From NCBI RefSeq assembly GCF_014205295.1, contig NZ_JACHNF010000001.1, forward strand, positions 5,828,001 through 5,892,000: a stretch of 64,000 bases of DNA, in the 5' to 3' direction. Shown here one piece after another: positions 16,356 through 24,648 of the stretch; position 1 is the stretch's first letter, and each line of letters opens with the position of its first letter. The DNA comes from Kribbella solani (GTDB taxonomy: Bacteria; Actinomycetota; Actinomycetes; Propionibacteriales; Kribbellaceae). The notes beneath the pieces were generated by a model. The model had not been told where the DNA came from, did not search any database, and saw only the letters and a program-made list of their open reading frames with translations. Position numbers and translations under genes: made by a program.

Positions 16356-17285
16356 TCAGAGCACTCCGGTGTACGTGAGGGCGAAGGTGGCGCACGGGAA
16401 GAGGAACAGGGTGGCGAGGGTGATGATGCCCTTGAAGGACTGGTGGGGGCCGATCAGTTTCCGGTAGGCGGCGATCAGGACCGGGACCATCACCAGCTCC
16501 AGCGGCAGCATTTCGCGCGGGATAATGGTGGCGGTCGCGGCTAGCACGACCGACAGGGTGGCGGCGGCGATCCACGCGGCGTACCCGATCAGGTACGTCG
16601 TCCGCGCTCCGAACCGGACCGCGATGGTGTGGTACCCGGCGGCCCTGTCCGCCTCCAGGTCCGCGATCGTGGTCGGGATGTACAGCCCGATCGCGGCGAG
16701 CGTGCCCTGCAAACCCATCAGCCACGGGAAGTCGCTGAGGTCCGGGTTGATCGCGGCCCAGCCTGCCAGCGGCCCGAACGCCCCAAGAGCAAGCGCGTTC
16801 ACCGCCACATCGAACCCGGCGCGCGTCTTCAGCCGTACCGGCGGCACGGAGTACGCGTACCCGAGCAGCACCGCCAGCAGCACCCCGAGCGCGAACACGA
16901 TCCCGACCTGCAGACTCAACCCCACCGCGGCAACCGCTGCCGCGAAGGCCAGTCGCTTCGCCGTACCCAGCGTGATCCGCCCGTCGAGCAGCGGTGACTT
17001 GGATTTGCGTGGGTTCAGCCGGTCGCTCGGCAGGTCGTACGCGTCGTTGACCGCGAGCACCGCCAGCCAGACCAGCGGCCCGAGCACGACCGCGCCGATG
17101 ATCAGCCGCGGCCATTCCTCGAACGGCGGTACGAGCTGCCGGGTCGCGAGCAGAATCCCTGTGTAATAAGGCACAACCGAGACGACCCAGAACGCGGGCC
17201 GCCCGATCGAGATCACATCGCGGACCCGCGTCCGCCCGCCGGCTTTGGTGCCTTGTGTACGCCGCAACTGCACGTCCGTGCTCAC
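16356..17285 (-). CDS. UbiA-family prenyltransferase
   Basis: 309 residues, about eight transmembrane helices. The first Asp-rich motif reads NDAYDLPSDRLNPRKSKSPL (NDxxDxxxD) and the second is DLEADRAAGYHTIAVRFG; both bind the Mg-diphosphate of the prenyl donor. Family members prenylate aromatic or other acceptors (quinone, heme or lipid pathways). No pathway genes are adjacent, so the acceptor is unknown. GTG start. It follows the Vgb-like gene by 57 bp and could be the last gene of that operon. Confidence 0.87.
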   Translation of the reverse strand: MSTDVQLRRTQGTKAGGRTRVRDVISIGRPAFWVVSVVPYYTGILLATRQLVPPFEEWPRLIIGAVVLGPLVWLAVLAVNDAYDLPSDRLNPRKSKSPLLDGRITLGTAKRLAFAAAVAAVGLSLQVGIVFALGVLLAVLLGYAYSVPPVRLKTRAGFDVAVNALALGAFGPLAGWAAINPDLSDFPWLMGLQGTLAAIGLYIPTTIADLEADRAAGYHTIAVRFGARTTYLIGYAAWIAAATLSVVLAATATIIPREMLPLELVMVPVLIAAYRKLIGPHQSFKGIITLATLFLFPCATFALTYTGVL

Positions 17286-17342
17286 AACCCCACTGTGCTC
17301 CCGGACCGACGGCCGCGTCCTCCCTCCGCCGAGTGAACCTCC

Positions 17343-18302
17343 TCACCCATCCGGCTGGATGTGAGCCAAAGAACCCTTCTCCAGCGCCACCCAGACCGAG
17401 CCGTCTGGCGCGATCGCCAGACCATGCGGCTCGGCGCCGTCACCGAGGGCGTACTCGCGCGTGACGTTGCCGTCGGCATCTAGCCGGACGAGCTTGGCGG
17501 CGGACCAGAGCGTGATCCAGCACCCGCCGTCGGGTGTCGCCGCGGCGGCGTGCGGTTTGGAACCGGCCGGCAGGGCGAACTCCTGGATCGTGCCGTCCGC
17601 GGCGATCCGGCCGGCGCGGTCGGCGAGGAGCTCGGTGAACCAGACGGCGTCGGGTCCCGCGCTGATCCCGACCGGGCCGGCTGAATCGGTCGGTAGGGGA
17701 TAGGTGGTGACGTCGCCGGCGGTCGTCATCCGGCCGATCGCGTTTGCCTGGTTGAGCGTGAACCACAGCTCACCGGCGAAGGAGGTGATCATGGCCGGAA
17801 ACGCTCCGGTCGTACCCACCGGATACGTCGAGACCTCGCCGTCCGTGGTGATCCGCCCAATCGCATCACCACTCATCAACGTGCACCACAACGCCTCATC
17901 CGGCCCAACACACAACCCGTACGGCGCCCCCACAACCTCAACCGCCGACACGCCCGCCGACGATGCCGACACACCCGCCGACCCCGCCGACACGCCCGCC
18001 GACGATGCCGACACGCCCGCCGACCCCGCCGACGCGTCAGGCGCCTCGCCGCCGGACTCGCTTTCGGCCGGGGTGATCCGGCCGACTTGGTCGTCGCCGT
18101 TGCGGGTGAACCAGATTGCGCCGTCCGGACTGGTCACGATCACGCTCGGCCGCGACTCCGGCGCCCCGAGCTCGACGACCCGGCCCGACCGCGTCGCGAC
18201 CCGCCCGGCGTGCACGAGCGTCGTCCACACCTCGTCACCCGCGACCACCACCCCGTACGGCCCATCACCCGCCGCACCGACCACATACTCACGAACCGAC
18301 AC
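17343..18302 (-). CDS. Virginiamycin-B-lyase-like seven-bladed beta-propeller
   Basis: 319 residues with seven repeats of the P(Y/H/V)G...PDG..W(F/V)T type, as in the streptogramin B lyase Vgb, which linearises type B streptogramins by elimination. The last blade has EPHGLAIAPDGSVWV; from memory Vgb uses a Glu-x-His pair at the same place. The downstream WFTE glutamate of Vgb is shifted by one residue (WVALE), so activity is not certain. Between blades lies a Ser/Ala/Gly insert encoded by a 21-bp tandem repeat. GTG start with GGAGG upstream; the start overlaps the ABC-F stop by 14 bp. Other SMP-30-like or NHL propellers are possible. Confidence 0.68.
   Translation of the reverse strand: MSVREYVVGAAGDGPYGVVVAGDEVWTTLVHAGRVATRSGRVVELGAPESRPSVIVTSPDGAIWFTRNGDDQVGRITPAESESGGEAPDASAGSAGVSASSAGVSAGSAGVSASSAGVSAVEVVGAPYGLCVGPDEALWCTLMSGDAIGRITTDGEVSTYPVGTTGAFPAMITSFAGELWFTLNQANAIGRMTTAGDVTTYPLPTDSAGPVGISAGPDAVWFTELLADRAGRIAADGTIQEFALPAGSKPHAAAATPDGGCWITLWSAAKLVRLDADGNVTREYALGDGAEPHGLAIAPDGSVWVALEKGSLAHIQPDG
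17944..18027. repeat. Four 21-bp tandem repeats inside the propeller gene
   Basis: Four units starting GCCGACAC, alternating in their last three bases (GAT, CCC, GAT, CCC), so also two 42-bp units. Reading in frame on the minus strand they encode repeated GSAGVSASSAGVSA-type sequence, placed between two propeller blades, where copy number can change without frameshift. Confidence 0.85.
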
Positions 18303-19866
18303 GAACGTGCTCCTCCAATTCGACAACCGGCCCACGCCACCGCGACCTGAACCGCCGGTCGTGACTGACCACAACCAGCGCACCCGCGTACTGATCGAGC
18401 GCCGCCTCCAACTCCTCCACCAACACCAGCGACAAGTGGTTGGTCGGCTCATCCAGCAACAACACGTCGTACGCCTGCGTCAGCACCCGCGCCAACGCCA
18501 ACCGCCGCCGCTGACCGGTCGACAACGCGCCGACCCGCGTCGCCGACTGATCCACCCGGAACAACCCGAGCCCGGCCGCACCCGGATGCCGCGCAAGTGC
18601 GGTACGCAACGTCTCGTCCGGCCGCGACTCATCCTCTTCCTGCCGCAAGTACCCGATCCGCCCGCGCCGCTTGACGTACCCGGAGTCCGGCTGAATCACC
18701 CCGGCGAGTACATCGAACAACGTCGACTTCCCGACACCGTTCGGCCCGGTGATCAGCACCCGACCGCCGGCGGGAACCTCAAGCGACACCGGCAGCAACC
18801 GGTCGGCGACCGCGACGCCGACCGCATCCAGCCCGGCCGGTTCACCGGTCGTACGGATCGACGCACTGAACCGCAACGGCTTCGCGGGCACGGGAGGCGG
18901 ATCAGCCTCCAACCGGCGCAGGCGTTCTTTCGCGTTCCGGATCTTGCTGCGTTCCGCCTCGTTGACGCGGCCGGTCTGCCGGTCGTACGCGACCTTGTTC
19001 TTGTCCTTCATCGGCCGCCCGTACGCGACCCGGTCGGCCGTGGTCCGGACGAGCACCCGCGTTTCGGCCACCTCGTCCTCCCACAGTTGCCGGGCTTGTT
19101 CGAGCCGCGCCCGCTCGGCCGCCTTCTCCTGCAGGTAGCCCTGAAACCCGTTCCCGTATCGGGTCATGCGATGCGTGTCGCCGTCGACCTCGAACAGCGT
19201 CGACGCGACCCGCTCCAGGAACGCCCGGTCGTGCGACACGACAACCGTCGTACCGCGCCGCGACCGCAGGTGGTCCTCGAGCCAGGTCGCGGCCGACACG
19301 TCCAGATGGTTCGTCGGCTCGTCGAGCAACAGGATCTCCGGCGACGACGCGAGTACCGCGGCCAGGTGCAACCGCGCCAGCTCACCGCCGGACAGCTCGG
19401 CCAGCCGGCGCTCGCCGGGCAGCGCGCTCAGCCCCAGCCCGTACGTGGCCCGCGCGAACCGTGCATCCGCGTCGTACCCTTCGCGAATCTCGAAGACGGT
19501 CTGCAACTCGCCGTACTCGGTCAGGACCTCGGTACGCCCGGCGGCGAGCAGGCCTTCCAGCTCGCGCATCCGGGACTCGATCCGGCGCAGGTCGGCCAGT
19601 GCGTGGTCGGCCAGCGCCTTCACGTCGAGGTCGAGCGGCAGCGGGTTGTCCTGCGCCAGGTAGCCGACGCTTCCGGCGGCGGTCGCCGTACCGTCCGTCG
19701 GCGCTTCGAGCCCGGCGAGTACGCGGAGCAGCGTCGACTTGCCGGAGCCGTTCTCGCCGATCAGACCGCTGACCTGTCCCGGCGGGAAGGCGCAGGTGAT
19801 CCGATCGAGGACCAGGCGGTGGTCGTAGGACTTGGTGAGGTCGTGCAGGGACAGCTGGGTAGACAT
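18289..19866 (-). CDS. ABC-F family ATP-binding protein (antibiotic-resistance type)
   Basis: 525 residues, two ABC ATPase domains, no membrane segments. First Walker A GENGSGKS (residues 37-44), signature LSGGELARL, Walker B ILLLDEPTNHLD; second Walker A GPNGVGKST, signature LSTGQRRRL, Walker B VLLLDEPTNHLS. The linker is charged (KDKNKVAYDRQTGRVNEAER). This is the ABC-F plan of ribosome-binding factors; actinobacterial members such as TlrC, OleB and VarM displace macrolides, lincosamides or streptogramins. The neighbouring Vgb-like gene supports a streptogramin/MLS link. The leader has a tiny reading frame and a hairpin over the ribosome-binding site. Divergent TetR. Confidence 0.9.
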   Translation of the reverse strand: MSTQLSLHDLTKSYDHRLVLDRITCAFPPGQVSGLIGENGSGKSTLLRVLAGLEAPTDGTATAAGSVGYLAQDNPLPLDLDVKALADHALADLRRIESRMRELEGLLAAGRTEVLTEYGELQTVFEIREGYDADARFARATYGLGLSALPGERRLAELSGGELARLHLAAVLASSPEILLLDEPTNHLDVSAATWLEDHLRSRRGTTVVVSHDRAFLERVASTLFEVDGDTHRMTRYGNGFQGYLQEKAAERARLEQARQLWEDEVAETRVLVRTTADRVAYGRPMKDKNKVAYDRQTGRVNEAERSKIRNAKERLRRLEADPPPVPAKPLRFSASIRTTGEPAGLDAVGVAVADRLLPVSLEVPAGGRVLITGPNGVGKSTLFDVLAGVIQPDSGYVKRRGRIGYLRQEEDESRPDETLRTALARHPGAAGLGLFRVDQSATRVGALSTGQRRRLALARVLTQAYDVLLLDEPTNHLSLVLVEELEAALDQYAGALVVVSHDRRFRSRWRGPVVELEEHVRVGS

Positions 19867-19872
19867 AGGAAT

Positions 19873-19913
19873 CCTCCTGACGCGGGTTCGGGATGGCGAA
19901 CGGCGGGTCAGAA
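19873..19913 (-). promoter_or_regulatory. ABC-F leader hairpin that covers part of the Shine-Dalgarno
   Basis: On the minus strand TTCTGAC (19913-19907) pairs with GTCAGGA (19881-19875), and inside this GTTCG (19901-19897) pairs with CGAAC (19890-19886). The right arm includes the GGA of the GGAGG at 19877-19873, which is 6 bases from the ABC-F ATG. The three-codon frame upstream ends in the left arm, so a stalled ribosome there would free the ribosome-binding site. The mechanism is inferred. Confidence 0.55.
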
Positions 19914-19919
19914 GATCAC
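19908..19919 (-). CDS. Putative three-codon leader peptide (fMet-Ile-Phe)
   Basis: GTG ATC TTC TGA, preceded by AGGGAG with a 6-base spacer, lies between the TetR operator and the ABC-F hairpin. Its stop codon is inside the left arm of the hairpin. The placement is that of leader peptides in ribosome-mediated attenuation of resistance genes. It is very short and could be chance. Confidence 0.4.
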   Translation of the reverse strand: MIF

Positions 19920-19931
19920 TGGCTACTCCCT

Positions 19932-19951
19932 AATGCGACGACTGTTGCGTT
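19932..19951. promoter_or_regulatory. TetR operator, AATGCGAC-N4-GTTGCGTT
   Basis: An imperfect inverted repeat (6 of 8 positions paired) lies 11 bp from the TetR start and directly beside the leader ribosome-binding site of the ABC-F gene. A TetR dimer here would block both divergent promoters. Assigned by position. Confidence 0.55.
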
Positions 19952-19962
19952 AAGATCATGCC

Positions 19963-20541
19963 ATGACCGATACCGATCACGCAACCAGGCCGGGTGGACG
20001 GACCGCCCGCGTCCGGTCAGACGTACTCGCCGCCGTCGAGGCCGAGCTGGCCGAGCACGGGTACGACGCGCTGACCATCGATGCGGTCGCGACGCGGTCC
20101 GGCGTACACCGCACGACCGTCTACCGGCGGTGGAAGAGCGTGGCCGGACTGTTGGTCGACCTGCTTGAAGCCGGCAGCGACGACTCGTGGCAGCCGCCCG
20201 ACACCGGTTCGCTGGAAGGTGATCTGATCGCGCTCAACCGGGAGGTGCACGCGGCGCTCACCGCGCGGCCGTCGATCACTCAGGCGGTGATCGCGGCATC
20301 CTTTCGTACGCCGGAAGCCGCCGACGCGCTCACCACCTTCTGGCAGGACCGGTACGCCCGCAGCGCGCTCGTGGTGACCCGAGCCGTTGCGCGCGGCGAG
20401 ATCCCGGCGGGTACCGACGCGCGGCAACTCCTGCTCACCGCGACCGCGCCGCTGTACCACCAGCTCGTACTGCTCCGCCGCCCGCTGCCCCGATCCGCGG
20501 CCGATCGTTTCGCGCGAATCGCCGCCGCTTCAGTCGGTTAA
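19963..20541 (+). CDS. TetR-family transcriptional regulator
   Basis: 192 residues. N-terminal HTH: VRSDVLAAVEAELAEHGYDALTIDAVATRSGVHRTTVYRRW-like sequence over residues 12-55, followed by a TetR_C_16-like helical domain. Divergent from the ABC-F/Vgb-like operon and most likely its repressor; the ligand may be the drug handled by that operon. Confidence 0.9.
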   Translation: MTDTDHATRPGGRTARVRSDVLAAVEAELAEHGYDALTIDAVATRSGVHRTTVYRRWKSVAGLLVDLLEAGSDDSWQPPDTGSLEGDLIALNREVHAALTARPSITQAVIAASFRTPEAADALTTFWQDRYARSALVVTRAVARGEIPAGTDARQLLLTATAPLYHQLVLLRRPLPRSAADRFARIAAASVG

Positions 20542-20603
20542 TTCCCTTTGCGACCGGCCTCGGGACCGACCTACGGTGGCAGTCCCAGCTGATCGGAGAC
20601 CCC

Positions 20604-21317
20604 ATGAGCCTCAACCTGCACGCCCTGTCCTTCGACGCGAAGGACCCGGCCGCGCTGGCGCGGTTCTGGGGCGGCGTACTGCGGCGGGAGGTCGCCGAGG
20701 ACGACGGGGTGTACCTGACCGAGGGGAACGCGGGTTTCCGGGTGCGATTCCTGCCGAGCGACGCGATCAAGGACCGGCCGAACCAGATGCACTTCGACCT
20801 GACCAGCCAGACGCCGGAGGACCAGCAGGCGACGGTGGCACGGGCGCTGGAGCTCGGCGGCCGGCATCTCGACATCGGGCAGGGGCCGGAGATCACGCAT
20901 GTCGTGCTGGCTGATCCGGAGGGCAACGAGTTCTGTGTGATCGCCGCGGGGAACAACTTCCTCGCGAACACCGCGACCATCGGTGCGCTGTCGTCCGACG
21001 GTACGCAAGCGGTCGGGTACTTCTGGAGCAAGGCGCTGGACTGGCCGCTGGTCTGGGACCAGGACGAGGAGACCGCGATCCAGTCGCCGCAGGGCGGTTC
21101 GAAGATCAGCTGGGGCGGCCCGCCGGTCGAGCCGAAAGCACCCAAGAACCGCCTCCATCTCGACGTCGCACCACCGCCCGGAGGCAACGCCGAGGCCGAA
21201 GTCGAACGCCTGCTAACCCTCGGCGCCCGCCGCCTGAACACCGGACAACACGGCCCCGACGCAATCCCCCTGGCAGACCCCGACGGCAACGAGTTCTGCA
21301 TACTCACCCCCCGCTAA
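20604..21317 (+). CDS. Tandem VOC-domain (glyoxalase-like) protein
   Basis: 237 residues made of two vicinal-oxygen-chelate modules. Each module ends with the same strand, DPEGNEFCVI in the first and DPDGNEFCIL in the second, and begins with an A-RFW helix. The architecture matches stand-alone actinobacterial VOC proteins used as dioxygenase-like enzymes or drug-binding proteins. It follows the TetR gene by 62 bp on the same strand; membership of the same unit is possible. Confidence 0.88.
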   Translation: MSLNLHALSFDAKDPAALARFWGGVLRREVAEDDGVYLTEGNAGFRVRFLPSDAIKDRPNQMHFDLTSQTPEDQQATVARALELGGRHLDIGQGPEITHVVLADPEGNEFCVIAAGNNFLANTATIGALSSDGTQAVGYFWSKALDWPLVWDQDEETAIQSPQGGSKISWGGPPVEPKAPKNRLHLDVAPPPGGNAEAEVERLLTLGARRLNTGQHGPDAIPLADPDGNEFCILTPR

Positions 21318-21394
21318 CCTCCCGCCCCCGCCCCCGCCCCCGGCACCCCGGCACCTCCGCCGGCCTTCCTCACCCCCCGGCCCAGGCCCGGGTC

Positions 21395-21518
21395 CATTTC
21401 AGGGGTTCACCGCTCAAACGGTCTGTTCACCACCCGCATGCGGGTGGTGAACGGACAAGGTCGGAGGTGAACCCCTGAAATGTGCGTCCGTTGGTTCGGG
21501 GGTGAACGTCTGAAATGG
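21395..21518. repeat. Nested palindromic element with three CATTTCAG-GTTCACC copies
   Basis: CATTTCAGGGGTTCACC (21395-21411) and its exact reverse complement (21466-21482) enclose a second perfect 26-bp palindrome with centre CCCGCATGCGGG (21426-21451). A third, variant copy lies at 21501-21518 and reaches into the region before the SDR start. The 250-bp gap before the SDR gene also has a C-run (21321-21380). It could fold as a strong terminator for the VOC gene or be a dispersed intergenic repeat. Confidence 0.75.
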
Positions 21519-21568
21519 ACTGTTGCTTCCGGCTAGGGTTTTGGGGACGGCTAGGTGAGGAGGCGTTG

Positions 21569-22336
21569 GTGACCGGACGGTTGGCGAACGAGGTTGTGCT
21601 GGTGACGGGGGCGGCGCGCGGGATCGGCCGGGCGGTCGCGGTGAAGGCGGCGGCTGAGGGTGCCGCGGTCGGGCTGATCGACATCCTCCCGGACGCGTTG
21701 ACCGCGACCACCGCGGACCTGGCCGAGAGCGGCGCGAAGGTGGCGGCCGCGGTCGGCGACATCACCGACGAGGTGTCCGTACGGCAGGCCGTCGGCAAGC
21801 TGACCGACGACCTTGGCGGGCCGGCCACCGTACTGGTGAACAACGCCGGCAAGAACTCGTACGCCGACCCGGCGAAGATGTCGGTGGCCGAGTGGGACGC
21901 GGTGTTCGACGTCGACCTGAAGGGCGCGTTCCTGATGTCCCGCCAGGTGCTGCAGCCGATGATCGACAACCGGCGCGGATCGATCGTCAACATCGCCTCG
22001 ATCCACTCCCAGTTGACGACCGCGGGCATGTTCCCGTACGCGGCGGCGAAGTCGGGCCTGGTCGGGATGACCCGCTCGCTCGCCCTCGACGTCGCCGCGT
22101 ACGACGTCCGGGTGAACGCGGTCAGTCCCGGCTACATCTCCACTGATCTGCTGGAGGAGTTCTTCGACACCATCCCGGGCGAGCGGGAGAAGGCGCTCGG
22201 CGTACACCCACTCGGCCGGATCGGCACCCCGGAGAACGTCGCCGAAGTCGTCTGCTTCCTCGCGTCCGACGCGGCCGCGTTCGTCACCGGCGCCAACTGG
22301 TCAGTAGACGGCGGCCTCGGCATCCGCTACGCCTGA
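21569..22336 (+). CDS. SDR-family oxidoreductase
   Basis: 255 residues, classical short-chain dehydrogenase. Cofactor motif VTGAARGIGRA, NNAG as LVNNAGKNSY, catalytic Ser in NIASIHS, and Tyr/Lys in YAAAKSG; C-terminal FVTGANWSVDGG. The DIL sequence after strand 2 suggests NAD(H) preference. The GTG at 21569 was chosen for the GAGGAGG site 5 bases upstream; an ATG at 21515 lies in the repeat element. Flanked on both sides by palindromic repeats. Confidence 0.9.
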   Translation: MTGRLANEVVLVTGAARGIGRAVAVKAAAEGAAVGLIDILPDALTATTADLAESGAKVAAAVGDITDEVSVRQAVGKLTDDLGGPATVLVNNAGKNSYADPAKMSVAEWDAVFDVDLKGAFLMSRQVLQPMIDNRRGSIVNIASIHSQLTTAGMFPYAAAKSGLVGMTRSLALDVAAYDVRVNAVSPGYISTDLLEEFFDTIPGEREKALGVHPLGRIGTPENVAEVVCFLASDAAAFVTGANWSVDGGLGIRYA

Positions 22337-22370
22337 GTTGCACCAAGCGCGTCCGCTGAGCACCCGACGC

Positions 22371-22464
22371 CCCAAACCGGTTTGGGCCGTTCCACCCCAA
22401 ACCGGTTTGGGGTGGAACACCTGCCCGAACTGGGTGGCTGCGCTCCCCGATCCGGTTTGGGGAG
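22371..22464. repeat. Palindromes built on CCCAAACCGGTTTGGG
   Basis: A perfect 16-bp palindrome (22371-22386) is followed by a perfect 30-bp one (22389-22418, arms GTTCCACCCCAAACC and complement) and an imperfect third copy (22443-22464, CTCCCC...GGGGAG) just past the LCP stop. They sit between the convergent SDR and LCP genes and can act as a bidirectional terminator. Confidence 0.75.
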
Positions 22465-22465
22465 T

Positions 22466-24115
22466 CTACTTGGGCGGGCCGGGGTTGTAGGCGCAGGCCG
22501 ACGTCAGATCGCCGGTGTCCTTGGCCGACGAACCGGTGGACGACTGAGTGGACGGCTTGGTGCTCGGCTTGGTGCTCGGCTTCGCCGACTGCTCGGTCGA
22601 TGGTGTGGTCGACGGCTGCGTGGACGGCTGGGCCGCTGTCGACGGCGGCACGGTGGTAGTCCTGCGCGGCTGGGCCGCGGTCGACGGTGGCACGGTCGTG
22701 GTCTTGCGTGGTGCTGCCGGCCCCGCCGAGTTGACCGCCTGCGCCACGATCGCGCGCATCCCCGCGTAGTTCGGATTCCGCCCGTTCGGGAAGTTCTTCT
22801 GCTTGTTCAGGTCGATGTTCGCGAGCTTGCCGGTCTTCACCCGCTGCCCAAGCGTGACCAGGTGCTTCAGCAAGTTCTGCGGCACATCCGTACGGATCAA
22901 CTGCTCCCCGGCCTTGGCGATCGACTCGTAGTTGGCCAGCACGTTCTGCGGTGTCGCGCGCTCGACGATCGCCTTGAAGGTGCAGCGCTGCCGGGCCTGC
23001 CGAGCCAGGTCCGCGGTCGGCACGTTGTAGCGGCCGCGGGCGAACCAGAGCGCATCGGTCCCGTTCAGCGGCTGGTTCGGCCCAGGTTGCAGGTACCGAC
23101 TGGGCGGGATGTTCTTGTCATCGTTCCCACCCACCGGAACCGGGTAGTTGATGTTCACCGTGATCCCGCCGAGCGCGTCCACCACCTGCGCGAACCCGGC
23201 CAGGTTGATCTGTACGTAGTAGTGGATGTTCAGCCCGAGCGCCGCGCCGACCGACACCTTGAGTACGTCCGCGCCCTCGTTGTCCGACGGCCCGAGAATG
23301 CCCGGGTACTTCTTCGGGATGTTCCGGTACATCGCGTCCAGGTAGAACTCCGGCTGCTCGACGTCACCCAGCTTCGGATCCCAGAAGCCGGTCGGGAACT
23401 TCCGGTGCAGTGGCGAATCGGCCGGAAACGGCATCCGCATGAAGTTCCGGGTCAGCGAGATCAGCGAGGTGTTGCCGGTCTTGGTGTCGATGCTCGCGAC
23501 CATCACCGAGTCGGTCCGGGCACCGTCCCGGCCCTCCCCGTCGTCGGCGCCGAGCAACAGCAGATTGAGCCGTGGCAGTTGCTGCCAGACGTCCTTGTTC
23601 GCGGCGATCGTCGGCCGGGTCTGGCTCTTCGCACCGTCGCCCGCGAAGACCCGCACCAGCTCGCGCTGTGCCAGCAGCTTCTGCGTACCACTCGCCGTAC
23701 TGACCGCCAGCGCGAAGCAGACCACGCCGATGACGAGCGAGCCGAACAAGCGCGATGTGGGTACGAGAGTGATCGGCCGGAGCATCTTGTACGACGTGAC
23801 CAGCACGATCACCGAGACAACGCCGACCGTGATCAGTCCGCCGATGATCCAGAGCAGCCGGTTCGCATCGAGTCCCCACGCAACCACCACATCCCGCTTG
23901 CGCAGCGCGACGTACGCGGCGGCGCCGTACACCGCGAAGGTGATTCCCGTCACCACCGCGCCGAGCCGCGTACGTCGCGCCGCCAGGTATGCCGTCCCCG
24001 GTACCAGCACACCGATGACCGCGATCGCGAGCGCCGTGATCGCGGACCGTCGCCGCGTTCTCGCTCGACGTGCCCGGGTTCCGCGCGCGGCTCGCTGGGC
24101 TCTGCTCGGGGCCAT
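22466..24115 (-). CDS. LytR-CpsA-Psr (LCP) family protein
   Basis: 549 residues. A basic N-terminus and four or five transmembrane helices (residues about 25-150) precede the LCP domain: LNLLLLGADDGEGRDGARTDS with the Arg and Asp of the polyprenyl-phosphate site, SLISLTRNFMRMP, and LWFARGRYN. LCP enzymes attach teichoic-acid or arabinogalactan-type polymers to peptidoglycan outside the cell. A PST-rich tail of about 90 residues includes a doubled TTTVPPSTAAQP unit and ends CAYNPGPPK. No other wall genes adjacent. Confidence 0.9.
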   Translation of the reverse strand: MAPSRAQRAARGTRARRARTRRRSAITALAIAVIGVLVPGTAYLAARRTRLGAVVTGITFAVYGAAAYVALRKRDVVVAWGLDANRLLWIIGGLITVGVVSVIVLVTSYKMLRPITLVPTSRLFGSLVIGVVCFALAVSTASGTQKLLAQRELVRVFAGDGAKSQTRPTIAANKDVWQQLPRLNLLLLGADDGEGRDGARTDSVMVASIDTKTGNTSLISLTRNFMRMPFPADSPLHRKFPTGFWDPKLGDVEQPEFYLDAMYRNIPKKYPGILGPSDNEGADVLKVSVGAALGLNIHYYVQINLAGFAQVVDALGGITVNINYPVPVGGNDDKNIPPSRYLQPGPNQPLNGTDALWFARGRYNVPTADLARQARQRCTFKAIVERATPQNVLANYESIAKAGEQLIRTDVPQNLLKHLVTLGQRVKTGKLANIDLNKQKNFPNGRNPNYAGMRAIVAQAVNSAGPAAPRKTTTVPPSTAAQPRRTTTVPPSTAAQPSTQPSTTPSTEQSAKPSTKPSTKPSTQSSTGSSAKDTGDLTSACAYNPGPPK

Positions 24116-24162
24116 GCTGCTACGACCAACCCCGCAGTGAAAAAGTTGGCATCATCGACAAG

Positions 24163-24648
24163 GTGATCGACATTCAGGTACGGCGGGCGACGCCGGCCGA
24201 CGCGGAGTCCCTGGTCCGTTTACGCGCGTTGATGCTGGCCGCGATGGGTAACGAGGTCGGTGGTCCGGACACACCGTGGCAGCTCGCAGCACGGGACTGG
24301 TTCGCCGATCAGCTGAAATCGCCGGACACGTTCGCGGCGTACGTCGCCGAGGACCCGGTCGCCGGAGTGGTCGCGGGAGCGGCCGGAAGCGTCGACGCGC
24401 ACGCGCCCGGCCCGTACGACCAGAGTGGCGTCCGCGGTCACCTGTACAACGTCAGCACCGAGCCGGATTTCCGGCGGCGCGGGCTGGCCCGCGCCTGCGT
24501 GGTCGCACTGATGGACTGGTTCCGCGACGAGGCCGCCGTCGGCCAGGTCGAGCTGCACGCGACCGACGACGGAATCGACCTCTACCGCGACCTCGGTTTC
24601 ATCGAGACACGATTCCCGACACTCCGTTTCCGGACCACCAAGGCGTAG
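24163..24648 (+). CDS. GNAT-family N-acetyltransferase
   Basis: 161 residues. GNAT fold with VRRATPADAESLVRLR at the start, acetyl-CoA loop STEPDFRRRGLARACV (R/QxxGxG/A form) and a LYRDLGFIE strand 5. Substrate unknown. GTG start at 24163. It diverges from the LCP gene, and its last 50 bp overlap the 3' end of the convergent arginine-deiminase-like gene. Confidence 0.86.
   Translation: MIDIQVRRATPADAESLVRLRALMLAAMGNEVGGPDTPWQLAARDWFADQLKSPDTFAAYVAEDPVAGVVAGAAGSVDAHAPGPYDQSGVRGHLYNVSTEPDFRRRGLARACVVALMDWFRDEAAVGQVELHATDDGIDLYRDLGFIETRFPTLRFRTTKA

Noticed and set aside
21395..22464. Repeat clusters considered as a CRISPR array
   Set aside because: Copies are palindromic, unevenly spaced and separated by a gene, with no spacers and no cas genes.
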